Positions 52,601-63,842 of a stretch of 64,000 nt of DNA are shown here, piece after piece. Under the pieces are notes generated by a model that was given only the letters and a program-made list of their open reading frames with translations, was not told the DNA's origin and did no database searches. This DNA is from Tetraselmis striata (taxonomy: Eukaryota; Chlorophyta; Chlorodendrophyceae; Chlorodendrales; Chlorodendraceae), in NCBI GenBank assembly GCA_006384855.1, contig VCJN01003024.1, positions 88,536 through 152,535 of the forward strand. The letters are read 5' to 3'. Both the position numbers and the translations under genes were made by a program. How positions within the stretch are numbered: the first letter of the stretch is position 1; each line of letters opens with the position of its first letter.

Positions 52601-53587
52601 GTAGATACGCTGGGCCTGCTCCGGTGTGGAGCAGCCATTGCCTGGCCGCGTTGGGGTGACCGCGGCTCGCACTGCCCATCCGTGCAGCGTGCAGCAGCTG
52701 GAGGAGTACGCCAAGACGGACACCCTGCTGGTGAACCCCCACTTCCTGGCCTACTCCCAGAGCCCCTACTTCAACAAGCGGAAGCACCTCTGCACGCAGG
52801 TAATGCCCCCCCCCCCCCCCCCCCCTAATTATATGAACCGGTATGCGTCAGTGCCGGCGCGGTAATGATAACACAGCAAATAAAAGCCTGATGTCCCACC
52901 TGCGAGAGGACATCATGCAGCAAATGAAACTACAGTGGAATCATCGCAAATGACGGTCTTATATCGTGACATTCAATTGGGTTCGCGGGTTCAGTAAAGA
53001 ATGTATTGTTTTGCGGATTGGAAACTCTGTGTCATATTCGTGGTGTCTTTTGAGGGTTTTCCGTATAAATGTAGTTTTAATCTCTAAACGGGAGTCAAAA
53101 GCAATGATGTACCGCGAACTCTAAGCGTGGTTACGGTAGGTTGCGTGCAGGCCCAAGCTGAGGCCCATATAGTAAGGGTCTTGTTAATTATGGAGCACGC
53201 GTGTCAACGGGCCAACGCCCGGTAACTACAACACTGTGGATACACACTACACACTGTGTGGATACACAGCTGCCCTATCTGTACCGGCGAAAGCTCAGAT
53301 ACAGACATAACCATAGCGGAGCGAAAGCGCATACTCCTGCACGGCTGCCAACCCAACGATAACAACAACCCCCATTTCTCGGGTCTTCAATCTGGGCTTG
53401 CCAGCAACCTACGAGAACATTCGCTATATCTCCGCAATAGTTTCGTCATCTAGCGGGCATAGTTCGGGCTCATTTTCACCAGAAAGGGGGGGTTGGGGGC
53501 GGCTAAGTACCGCGTAGGCGCGCCGGTAGCTTGAACGCAGCCCCACATTATAGTTGAGGCTCATATACATATATATATGTACATGTA

Positions 53588-53662
<75 letters not shown>

Positions 53663-54158
53663 GCATGGCCCATGCCACAAAGACCCCACCCATATATGAA
53701 AACTGATCCGAGCAGATGCGCCGGCGCCCGCATGGCCTAGTGCGCCCGTGGCCCACTACACGCAGCATGCACTTTACCTATACAGCCTCCTCCTCCACAT
53801 TTGTGCCTGCCCGCCCATTTGCGCATTATGGTTTCTCTTTGCACGTGAACTGTTTTCGCGCTCGCAGGGTTTCCGAGCTCTGCTGCTGCTGCTGCACGTG
53901 TGCCGAAAGGTGGACGTCTACGGCTTCAGCGGCGGCACGGGGTGGTACTACGACAAAGCCGTCAACCGGCTGCCGTCCGACAAGGCGCTGCACGTGGGGG
54001 CGCGGCCCGATGCGGGGGAGCCCACCCGCGCACGCCGGCTCCTGGCCACGCCGGGCGGCCACAAGCTCAAGGTCGAGCGCGCCTGCGTGCAGCGGCTGGC
54101 CGCGCGGCGGTTCGTGGAGTTTCACGGGACGCCGAAGCAGAGCATCGAGCTGCGATGA
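49656..54158 (+). CDS. GT29 sialyltransferase-like type II membrane protein
   Basis: Exons 49656-49976, 50452-50561, 50930-51064, 51749-51907, 52688-52799 and 53868-54158 join in phase to 1128 nt, 375 aa. The first exon gives a short basic start and a hydrophobic anchor (residues ~12-28, L-L-K-L-A-V-A-A-A-V-A-L-V-V), as in Golgi glycosyltransferases. Sialylmotif L spans residues ~177-224: C-A-L-V-G-S, F-G-Q-S-I-D-A-A-D-V-V-M-R-I-N and A-D-V-G-G-R-T-T-H-R-F. Motif S covers ~280-297, ending K-V-D-V-Y-G-F; motif III is W-Y-Y (~304); VS motif H-x4-E is H-K-L-K-V-E (~343). Family role: transfer of a sialic-acid-type sugar to glycans; the true donor in algae is unknown. Weak points are the first exon's donor (49977), the exon-4 donor (51908), and that no Cys pair was checked. 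The last intron contains (GT)n. Confidence 0.85.
51256..51294 (+). repeat. short dispersed insertion, copy without clear target duplication
   Basis: Identical over 39 bp to 40486-40524 and shares the preceding ATTTT. It lies in an intron of the GT29 gene. No long flanking direct repeat was found; only a 7-bp ATATACC match at about 51213 and 51298. Confidence 0.75.
53592..53658 (+). repeat. (TG)n microsatellite in the last intron of the GT29 gene
   Basis: 67 bp of uninterrupted TG dinucleotides, 210 nt before the acceptor at 53867. Confidence 0.95.
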
Positions 54159-54666
54159 GGGCGCCGCCGAGTTGGTGCAAACACGCGGGGTTCGCGCCAA
54201 GGCCCAAGATTGCGGCATGCATGAATGGATGCGCATGCAGCCTCGGCTATTCGCCTTGCATGGTCGCAGAGGGAAGGCCCATCCCAGAAAGCAAGGCGTG
54301 ACGCCATGTATTGCGGCGGGTAATGGGCGCCTCGCCCTAGAGGCGTATGCTGCCGCGATCTGCCTGCAGGGCTAGCTGGAGGATGGCGAGTAGCGCCTTG
54401 ATGTGCCTTTGCAGACGACAACACCTCCAATCTAGAAAGTCCACCAGTACGTGCAGTTTACACCGGCACTTCGAAGCATCGCGCTACAAGATGCCTGGCT
54501 CCATGCATTGCCATGCGGCAGTCAGCAGACGTCATTGCAGCACCCTTTCTGCTGTCCATGGACTGAGTTGAGCCGCGCGCAGTTGCCTGCATTATGAATC
54601 GACCTCTGATTTTTTGAGTGTGTGTTAACGCGCAAATGCGCTGCCTCGTTGGCCCGGAACTCGGGG

Positions 54667-55376
54667 TCACGCCCGTATGCGCTGCGTGTCGCCGTACTTC
54701 GCCGCGATCAGCCGCCACGCCTGCACATCGCCGCCGCTGCCGCCCTGCTCCTCCCCCAGCAGCGTCCACCGCAAGATGTCCGCGCCGCCGACGTCGCGGA
54801 ACGCGGTCGTGTGCTGCCCTCCCTCTGCCGACATGCGGATCTCGAACACCTGCCGCGGCACACGCAGCAAGACCGCCGCGCATGTCATCACGAATGCGGA
54901 CTCGATGCAGCCGTCAAAAGCACCACCGCGTGCGCTGATCTGTAGTGCGGCTCCAATGAAAGGGCAGAGGCGATGGGGAAGGCGTGCCCCACCTTGTCCA
55001 TCAGCAGCTCGAGTCGCAACGCGCCGCACTCGACCAACCGCGTAGCTCCCTCCCGGTGCCTCCTCAAAGTCCAGCCTGCAGGCGGATTCCGAGGTCAGCC
55101 CAATCATCCTTCAGATTGGGCGCAAGGCGCTCCACCCTGCGTGCTTATATCCGATGCACTGTCCGCGCTGAATATTTGCCGCGGCGATGCGCGCCAAAAA
55201 AGAACCTAACGGCAGTGCCAGCGAGTGGGGGCTCACCCGCTGATGGCGGCGGTAGACTGGACGCAGGCCGCGCCGCCCAGCACCTCCAGCCTCTGCGGGC
55301 CGCCGAGCGTGGAGGTGTAATCTCCGAGGAAGACCTCGATGCGGGCGTTGCGTGCGCGCCCCTGCGTTCGCTGCAT
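54667..55376 (-). CDS. unresolved multi-exon gene, product unknown
   Basis: A likely exon (55376-55237) reads N-A-R-I-E-V-F-L-G-D-Y-T-S-T-L-G-G, then L-E-V-L-G-G-A-A-C-V-Q-S-T, and ends at GTGAGC. An acceptor TGCAG then opens L-D-F-E-E-A-P-G-G-S-Y-A in phase. The last 150 codons (55107-54667) are open in one frame and finish F-E-I-R-M-S-A-E-G-G, then R-W-T-L-L-G-E-E-Q and a stop. In the middle (55060-54950) the protein-like reading shifts frame (L-V-E-C-G-A-L-R-L-E-L-L-M-D-K), so an intron or a small indel is unaccounted for. I do not recognise the family. The start ATG at 55376 is the first in frame and may be internal. Confidence 0.4.
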
Positions 55377-56830
55377 CCGCGGCGGCGCGCGGCGGTGGGC
55401 GACTGCTGGGAGTGTGTGACTGTGCGCCCCTAGCGCACCCGTGTGCGCCCTGCCTGTGCGCGCAGTCGGTCAATCAGTTCTAACGATACGATAATTGGCG
55501 GCAAAAAGCTCAGGCAAGAGCACCAAAACGTGAAAAAGACCACTCGACAGCGAAATAAAACCCAGGAGCCCTTGAACCCGGAATTTTAACAAACTTTGAA
55601 GTGGGCCAGACGCAAGGTGGAAAACACATTGCGCTCCGGCCGCACACTCGCCACCAGGAACAGCATGACAGGATGTCGCCAGACGCATAACGTAAGCCCT
55701 GCGCCTACTCCTATAGCAGCAAGAGGAAATCAGAGCCGGTGCGACGCGCGCCAAGCCGCCAACGGGGCACCCTGGCTGCCTGCTTGCCTGGTTGGGCCGA
55801 GCGCACCTCCCGCGACAATACGCACCGACATAACGCCGCTTGTTGCGCGACTCGGGGCGCACTAGCTGTTGCTGCCGCTGCCAGCGTTGCTGTTATCGTT
55901 GATATGGTCGGCGGCGTAGCTATGGCAGGGAATGTAAGCGCTGTCCCTGCTGCAAACTGTGCCTCGTGACCAGTAAGGATTATGCCCGTGGCAGTGCTGG
56001 ACAAAGTTGTCGACGACATCATCTAACTAGCGCCGGAGTCGTTATTCCGCCTCGTTCGTCGGCGTCCTTCCTCGGGACCAGTGCCAGTACTTTTCGCGTG
56101 CATTCTATAGACGCTTTCGTACGGGTTTTAGGGTTTTAACCAAATCCATAATAATATATCGTCAGCATCAGCGCCGACGATACTCGTGCGCGCCGACAAG
56201 TACAGGGTAGTCGCTATCAAATACTGTTTTGAATAGGCGCGGGCTATCGCGGACAATGCAATATCGCGTATATTCCGCTATTTTTGCGGGACATTATTTC
56301 CACGGTAACCTACCCTGCCGGACCCTGTGTATCATGTACTCCCCCCCCCCCCCCCCCCCCGTTAACCTACTGCTATCTGACCCCTGCTGCTATACTTCGT
56401 CTCCTGTACGTCTGTACGGGCATCCGCCTACGCCTACATACTCGCGCGGCATCGTCGGTCATTTAAATTCGAAAAAGCTGATGGCGGCAATTCGAAATTC
56501 TGTTTCGACCAGCGCTGCTCAGCGTCCGCCGTCATATGCCAGAGCAGCTGTAGCATGGCGGCCCTGAAGCCGCGACACTGAGCGTCCAGGGGCACGCCCG
56601 GTTATATTCACAGCGCCCAGGGTTCCGCCCGCTGCAGCAGCACGCGACGGCCGCCGTCCCAATCCCCGTCAGTCGGTGCAGCTACTTTAAGCAACCGAGA
56701 AGCCGAGCGAGTGCGCAGGCTGTCGCAGGATCGTATCGCCGCGGCGACGCGCGGTGCACCGAGGCACCTAGTCTCCCCATTTGTACCCGCCGTCTTTCCA
56801 GCCGCGCGTAGTCCTGGAACCAAAGGGGAG
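55377..56830. other. spacer upstream of PSF2
   Basis: Contains a minus-strand Thr/Ala-rich frame (56022-55711) without supporting features and a C20 tract (56341-56360). No gene could be supported. Confidence 0.45.
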
Positions 56831-57648
56831 ATGTCGGGCTTTCAGGACCACGGCTCCAAGTTCACGGCGCGGGAGCTGGAGTTCTTCGCTGAGGACGAGC
56901 TCATAGAGATACAGCCCAACTTCTCGCTACCGCAGGACGGCACGCTGGACTGCATAAGCGGGCAGTACGGTCCCTTTCTGCCCAATGTGCTGGTGGAGGT
57001 GCCGCTGTGGCTGGCGCTGGCGCTGGTGAAGCGCAAGCGCGCCACGATCGTGATCCCCGACTGGCTGCGCCCCGATGCGCTGTCGGCGGTGCTGGAGGAG
57101 GAGCGGCGGCAGCACGCGGTGTTCCAGCCGCTGCCGTTCTACTACATCGAGATCGGCGTGCTTCTGCTCCGTGACGCAAAGGACGCTTTCGGGGTCGACC
57201 TCTACCACACGCAGGGCCTGTGGGAGCAGGTGCGCCGACCCATCCGAACTATGTCGAAGAACAAATATACATTATGAATAATAGGCACAAAACACAGAGT
57301 AGCCCCAAATCCTGCAGAGACCGCCCCTCTAAATAGGTTTAATCTGCTATTTCTGTTCCTACTCATGACAAGCCAGTGCGTTCCCTGCTTCACTTGAAGG
57401 TGCGTAAGGTGCGGAAGAACAAGGTGGAGGCGGGCCTGGCGCTTCTCAACGGGCCCATGACGGTGAAGATGAACAACCTGAGCTCGATGGAGTGCAACAT
57501 GATCCGCCCCTTCTTCCTCTCCGCGCTCGACCGCTACCACCGCCACGCGAAAATGGAACGGCTGGGGCAGCCGGGCGGCCCGGCGGGCGAGAGCCAGGTG
57601 CCCTCGCAGCAGCCGCAGGCCAGGCAGCTGCGCCGCGGCGGAGTGTGA
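56831..57648 (+). CDS. PSF2: GINS complex subunit PSF2
   Basis: Two exons, 56831-57229 and 57400-57648, join in phase 0 (GCAG|GTGCGC donor, TTGAAG|GTG acceptor) to 215 aa, near the usual 185-230. The start M-S-G-F-Q-D was chosen because the family's conserved E-L-E-F-F-A-E-D-E-L follows at once. P-N-F-S-L, G-Q-Y-G-P-F and V-E-V-P-L-W-L-A-L-A-L mark the A domain; K-V-R-K-N-K-V, then M-N-N-L-S-S-M-E and the helix ending R-P-F-F-L-S-A-L-D form the B part. The C-terminal ~30 residues are Gln/Pro-rich and extra. PSF2 is part of the GINS tetramer in the CMG helicase that unwinds nuclear DNA at replication forks. The acceptor is AAG rather than CAG, with little pyrimidine tract. No TGTAA was seen close downstream. 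Confidence 0.93.
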
Positions 57649-58405
57649 GGCCCGCCGCACCCGCACGCCATGTCGCCGCCTGGTTGGGCATGCCGCGCCG
57701 GTTGCCAGCAGCCTAGCGGCGCATGGAGGGGAATAAAGGACAGGCAGCGCCCGGGCGAGCATCGAGGCGTGGCTCCCTCGCCTTCCCACACACAAGGAGA
57801 TCGCTGGGGTCTTCCCCAACCGCTTCATGAACGAAAGAACGCCGCCACAATAGCAAAGTATGCGGCGACAGGGGGGTAGGGGGAGGCGGGGCTAGAAGCC
57901 AATAGCGCAGCAATCGCGAGGGAGTACGGGCTATTGGCTTGGGACGTTGACAGAGCTAGGAGCACCGCGCTTTGCGCCCTAGCCGCTGGCAGCGCCCTGC
58001 CTTCGCAAGTTTGCACTTCCCATGTACCGGCCAGAGTGCGTCATGATGTGGGGTGTGGCGGAGCTAGCCGGAGCTACGCCGCATGGTATTGCAAACATGG
58101 TAGCCGTGAAAGCACCAGCAGTCGACTTTGAGACCCTCACTCGCACACGTTCAAAGCACTGGTGCCGCTTGCTTCTAGCTTAAAGCCGCCTCAATGGAGC
58201 CCGGCCGTTGGCCCCCTCACAGCGCTTCCGGTTCCATTGTCCTCGTTGTGCGTGAGCGCCTCGGGCCAGCGGCTCGCTGCACTGAATGCTATTTAAAATT
58301 GAACGATGCGTTGCTCGCTTGCCGGAAGGGGCTGCCGCATGGTGGCACTCGGTGACTATCTATCCGCTGACTGGCGACCAATACGCCCTTGATGCCGTCC
58401 TCCCC
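57649..58405. other. 3' flank of PSF2, no gene recognised
   Basis: GC-rich spacer; short frames only. Confidence 0.45.
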
Positions 58406-58548
58406 CACCATCAGCATCATCAATATCAGCATCACCACCACCACCATCACCACCACCACCTCCACCACCATCAGCATCAGCAACATCATCAGCATCATCA
58501 TCGCCACCAGCACCAGCATCACCACCACCACCACCGCCCCCAGCATCA
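58406..58548. repeat. imperfect (CAY)n / (CAC-CAT-CAG) trinucleotide tract
   Basis: About 140 bp of CAC, CAT and CAG triplets. It reads as poly-His/Gln on the plus strand and as Asp/Gly/Val on the minus strand in otherwise unsupported frames, so it is best seen as a microsatellite. Confidence 0.9.
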
Positions 58549-59996
58549 TTATCTGCTCTCGACTCGCCGTTCACGCTACATGCCATCTCCCACCTCCGCC
58601 AGCAGCCCACAGGCGTCGTCAACCTGCATCGCCCGCGCAGGGGTCGGATTAGCCACGAGTCCCAGCGAGCAAGCAAGGCTTGCCATCCTGCCATCTTCAG
58701 GATATCGGCTCATCGAGGGCAGGTTGGCACACACAAAACAGCTGCGAAGCAGCATTAAAGTATGCCCCATGTCATGCGGGAATACCACAATCACTAAAAC
58801 ACTAAATCAAAATTCCAAGGCTGGTTCAAAAGTTTCTCGCAATGCTGTTGGCAGCAATAGGCAAGTGGGGGGGGGGGGGGGGGGGAGGGGGGGGGGGGGG
58901 GGGGGGGGCGGCAGCTCAGCCGCAGCGCTGACAGCAAATCCGCTATGGCTGTGTCCAGATGCAACCTCTGGCCGGCACGGCAGCTTAAACGTGGCCGATG
59001 TCAACAATGCCGAACCAACACCCGTACCCTTAGAAGACGCCACAGCAGACATCAGTCACCCCGGCAACCGTTAGAATATCCGAGGTGTCATGGTCAGGCA
59101 TGAAGCTGGTGCGAATTGACAACCACGGCCCCAATGCGCTGCCAACGTGGACGTGGGCGGTGCAGCCATGGGTAGCGGTTACTGCCGATCATGCCCTTGA
59201 ATACCACCCGCAGGTATGTGGGTACCACACTCGTGTCCTTGGCGCGAATCTGCATCTGGACTTCAGCCCCCCCCCCCCCCTCCCCCCCTCCCCCCCGACT
59301 CATGGTTTGTGAGTCGACATGCCAAACCTCCTCCGGCGTGCATTTGTTCTACGGTGCGGATAACAAAATCATTCCCATACTGAAATCTCTCGAACTTTTG
59401 TGTGTAGGAGAGGCACAAAGTTTAGATAGAGAGAAGGGGGGATGGACAGAGAGATGCCCCCCCCCCCCCCCCCCCCCCACCCCCGCATCTGGGAGTTGGC
59501 ATATAGCAGCATGGGTAGTCGCTACTGGGATGTGCATCTAGCCGCACCATTAGAGGCCCAAGCACCAGCCAGCCAAAGAGCAGCGGCGCACCGGCGGTGG
59601 GCTGCGCCGACACGCCGCTGCAGCGATGCGGGGCGTGCAAATCTTAAGCCAAATCGCTCAGGTGCTTTATATTTAGGATGCTGATGACAAAGGCTTTTTT
59701 GTGTGTAGGAGGGTATATAGCGGCTGGCGCGTTGGTGGGGGGGGGGGAGGAGTGGGGGGGGGGGGGGGGCCTCCCACCTCCGACACGCCCCCCTCTCGGC
59801 ACGCGCACCCCTTCGCCCACCACGCCCGCCGCGGGCACAACAGCTGCTTCGCATCCAGCCAAGCGCGCACCGCATCGCCCACCGCGACCGCCACCAGCCA
59901 GGCTCGCCCGCCGCCGCCCAGCCGCTCGTAGTGGCGCTCCCACAGCCCGCGGTCCACGCGCAGCCACGGCGCCGCACCCACCTCCGGGATGCCCTC
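58549..59996. other. spacer with poly-G/poly-C tracts and two coding-like patches
   Basis: Poly tracts: 58867-58908, 59268-59297, 59457-59478, 59738-59769. A plus-strand patch at 59099-59216 (K-L-V-R-I-D-N-H-G-P-N-A-L, ending at GCAG|GTATGT) could be an exon. A minus-strand patch at 59996-59770 (E-G-I-P-E-V-G-A-A-P-W-L-R-V-D-R, then W-L-V-A-V-A-V-G-D-A-V) follows the stop codon of the next gene in the same frame. Neither could be tied to a full gene. Confidence 0.45.
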
Positions 59997-62141
59997 CTAG
60001 TCACGCAGGCCGTTCTCCCTGCAAGGCACAAGCGGTTTCAGACAATGCTTCCGGCAGCCAAAACTGGCATCGGAGCAAATGGTTTCGGAGCCGCGAGACA
60101 CACATGCTGTGTGCGCCGCAATGAATAAAGGCGTTTAGCATCTCTGGCCAGGGGTGATGTGCAGCCCCGGGCCATTGCCTTGTCCTACTGGGATCCAACT
60201 GCTGGAACTGGTTTCGGAGCACATGGTTTCGGAGCCGCGAGACACACATGCTGTGTGCGCCGCAATGAGAAAAGGCGTTTGGCATCTCTGGCCAGGGGTG
60301 ATATGCGGCCCCGGGCCATTGCCTTGTCCTACTGGGATCCAACTGCTGGAACTGGTTTCGGAGCTGCGAGACACACATGCCGTGTGCACCGTAATGAGTA
60401 AAGGCGTTTGGCATCTCTGGCCAGGGGTGATGTGCAGTCTTGGGCCATTGCTTTATCCCACTGGGATCCAACTGCTGGAACTGGTTTCGGAGCTAATGGC
60501 TTCGGAGCCGTGAGACACACATGCCGTGTGCGCCGTAATGATTTAAGGCGTTTAGCATCTCTGGCCAGGGTGATGTGCAGCCCCGGGCCATTGCCTTGTC
60601 CTACTGGGATGCAACTGCTGGAACTGGTTTCGGAGCACATGGCTTCGGAGCCGCAAGACACACATGCTGTGTGCGCCGAAATGAGAAAAGGCGTTTGGCA
60701 TCTCTGGCCAGGGGTGATATGCGGCCCCGGGCCATTGCCTTGTCCTACTGGGATCCAACTGCTGGAACTGGTTTCGGAGCACATGGTTTCGGAGCTGCAA
60801 GACACACATGTCGTGTGTGCCGCAATGGGTAAAGGCGTTTTGGCATCTCTGGCCAGGGTGATGTGCAGCCCCGGGCCAGTGCCTTGTCGTACTAGGATCC
60901 AACTGCTGGAACTGGTTTCGGAGCACATGGTTTCGGAGCTGCAAGACAGACATGCTGTGTGCGACGGATGAGTAAATGCATTTGGCATCTCTGGCCAGGG
61001 GTGATATGCAGCCCCGGGCCATTGCCTTGTACTATTGGATCCAACTGCTGGAACTGGTTTCGGAGCACATGGTTTCGGAGCTGCGAGGCAAACATGCTGT
61101 GTGCGCCATAATGAGTAAAGCCGTTTAGCATCTCTGGCCAGGGGTGATGTGCGGCCCCGGGCCATTGCCTTGTCCTACTGGGATCCAAATACTGGAAATG
61201 GTTTCGGAGCAAATGGTTCCGACGCAGTTCAAGCGGTCGATCGGTGTGATGGGGACAAGAGGGACGGGAGGACGGAAACGGAGTCAATCGCCCAGCATGT
61301 ACGACAGTAACGGTGTGCAGCCCCTGGACATGGCTTCCAAGACGAATTAATATATGGAGGGAAGCGTACCGTGATTGCAAGCATTTGCCCCCCCCCCCCC
61401 CCCCCGGGCGCCAATACACATGCACACAGGTGACGCTGTGAAATACTCAACATGTCCCAAGAGAGTACGCCGCATATGCGTCTCGGACACATTGCATTGG
61501 TCCCACAAACCAGTCGATGAATGTGGGTCCCACAATGATATGGTGAGCGTCTTCCGAGGTTGGGGTAACACAGGATTGGGGATTGGGGGCGAGGGGGGGG
61601 GGCAGCAGGGTGGGCGGGCGGCTTGCCTGTGGGCGGGAAGCTCCGCCGAGGCGAGGTACACCGCGAAGCCAAAGCCAGCCACGTACTCCACCTGCGCCCC
61701 CATCGACCCCGCGCTGCTCGGCTGCCGGGAGACCACCGTGACACCAGCAATGCCCTCAGCAGCCACACAGTTCTACCATGACTGCCCCCCTCCCCCCCCA
61801 CACACACACCTTCCCGCGCTCCCTGTTCTCCCGGGAACTCTGCTAGCGAGCGGTCCAGCCTCTCAGTGCTGCAGGCCAAGGAATGGATCGGTTCCAGCGC
61901 AATAGTGGGCACACCTCTTGACCGTACATCTCTGGAATATATTGCTTGAAGGCCACATGCCACAATGTATATTTTTTGGTCCGGTGTCTCAGCTCTGCCA
62001 TATCAATATACATACCACTAATGAATAGGGCGTATCTATGTTTAGACCCGGCCGGACCTGGTTGCAATATGTGCATGGGGCATCCCGAATGCAGCATGAC
62101 CCCTCGAAAATAACAGGCTTAATTCTTATATAAGGGTTTGT

Positions 62142-62172
<31 letters not shown>

Positions 62173-63842
62173 GGGGGTCATTCCATGTATGTCCTGCGTC
62201 ATGCTATTCTGGGATCAAAAGTCCGGGGCCCGATGCCCGTCTCGTACCGACAGCCTCCAGCCGGGATACTGCGATAATGATTGCCAAAGAGAGACATTGC
62301 ATCCGCAATGTCCCATTTCAGAGGGAGATCGGCAACCTCTGGGAGGATGGGAGGAGAGGCGGCGACTCCCATTCCACCACCGCAGACGAAAACAGCAGCC
62401 CGATCACTCTCCCCCCTCGCCATGTACCCACCCGTCCCCTCCTCTCCTCCTCTGAGCCTACTCCTGGGCTTGCCCTACCTGTGCATGGCTCCATTGCAGC
62501 ATCCGGACACGGCCAGAAGCCAGCAGAGCCGCCATGCCCTGCAGAGCCAAGAATGCCATCGCATCATCCAGCGCCCCCCCCCCCCCCCCCCCCCCCCCCT
62601 CCCCACATGCCCGCCCGACCCCTCATTCTCCTGATTATCCCCTTGTCAGATCGTACCTGCAGCGTGGCCATGGGGTTCCCGCCATCCTCTGGCAACTTCA
62701 CCGCCAGGGGCGCCTCCGGAAGCGTGGTATTGGAGGCCTGCCATCAGCGCAGCGCCAGGAGGCTCTCAGCGTGCCTGGCGGCGAACTGGCTGTGCTATTA
62801 TCCGTAGGGGGACGCATGCCTAGCCCGCCCTCGCCCCTAGCATCATGCCGCATGTTTCATGAGTCGTATGCCAGCCGAACGAATGATAATAATACCCGTC
62901 CCTTCCAGGCCGCACCCTCCACGGTGCTGCCAGCGACCGCACCTGCTGCAGCGCGACGTCCAGGCCGCTGCCACCAAGAGGGTCCCATGATGGCAGCAGC
63001 CGCACCCTCTGCGCCAGCCCCTCCCGCTCGGCGGCCGCCCACAGCACCTGAGATGTGTTGCCCGGGAGCGACGAGTGAGTATACGACATCGGCACCATTT
63101 CCAGCCGAGTTATCGGCCCACGCAGGAGGTCGTCAGTGTCGATATGCGGGCGGGTTGCCGGGGCGGGGCGGAGATGGGGGCCGCCTCACATCATGCTCGG
63201 CCATCGGGGCAAAAATATAGGCGGAGGTGCCGCAACACAAGCCGCGCGTGGCCCCGCTGAGGCTGGCCAGCAGCGCACTGGCGTCGCCGAGCTCGTCCGC
63301 CGCATCCCCCTCTTCACCGCTACTCGTACTCAACAACAGCAGCGTCGTCTCGGGCGAGGAGAGCCCCGGCTCGTACAGCACGCGCAGCGCAGCCCACCCT
63401 GCCACCTGGCCCGCATTCAGCCAGCTGCAGAGGTGGATAAAATGGAGGAATGAAAGGTAGGGGGAGGGGGGGGGGGGGGGCTTAATGAAGGATGCGGTAT
63501 GAGCCAATCAGGATGAATAATATGCAAAATAATAACAACGTATTCATCGGGCGCGATAGGGACTGAAGCAGAACCACGGCACGGCAGCGCAGGGGGGATA
63601 ATGGTACATTCCTTGGAGATAGGAAAGATCGAACGCGGGGTGTGTGTGTGTTGGGGGGGGGGGGGGGGGGGGGGGCACCAGGTGTGCGACAAAAAATAAG
63701 CCGACTGTGCCGCCCGCAGCCGTCGGTCGCAAAGCGACAGACCGAGGCTGTCCGCCGCAACCAGTGGCTCGGCTTGCCCCGCAGCAGTGACTCCGCCGCC
63801 CGCCGAGCCGGTGGCCACACCCGCCGCGAAGGCCAGGAGCAT
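59997..63842 (-). CDS. unknown small secretory-type protein (6 exons)
   Basis: Exons 63842-63679, 63424-63190, 63047-62943, 62737-62657, 61754-61627 and 60018-59997 join in phase to 735 nt, 244 aa. The first ATG used begins M-L-L-A-F-A-A-G-V-A-T-G, a signal-peptide-like start; an in-frame ATG at 63986 would place this hydrophobic segment at residues ~44-62 instead. Later parts read W-L-N-A-G-Q-V-A-G-W-A-A-L-R-V-L-Y, an acidic loop, V-L-W-A-A-A-E-R-E-G-L-A-Q-R-V and Y-V-A-G-F-G-F-A-V-Y-L-A-S-A-E-L-P. The exon at 61754-61627 ends at a GC donor (CAG|GCAAGC). After the final TAG the same frame stays protein-like for ~70 codons, so the stop may be a mutation or an assembly error. No family recognised. 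The 1.6-kb intron 5 holds the minisatellite. Confidence 0.55.
60048..61225. repeat. minisatellite, 8 units of ~143 bp
   Basis: GGCGTTTGGCATCTCTGGCC-type starts recur at about 60133, 60275, 60403, 60548, 60690, 60834, 60977 and 61120. Spacings are 142, 128, 145, 142, 144, 143 and 143; the third unit lacks ~15 bp. Each unit includes CCGGGCCATTGCC and two TTTCGGAGC stretches around GGAACTGG. Because unit lengths vary around a multiple of three, several long frames stay open on both strands (for example minus 61165-60329), but they encode only the repeat and are not counted as genes. Confidence 0.95.

Noticed and set aside
58286..59074. 262-codon His-rich frame
   Set aside because: Its length comes from the (CAY)n microsatellite and a poly-G tract; no splice signals or domain support it.
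60048..61225. CRISPR-like array or a repeat-encoded protein
   Set aside because: Units are ~143-bp contiguous tandem copies without unique spacers in a eukaryotic genome. The long frames on both strands are by-products of the repeat.
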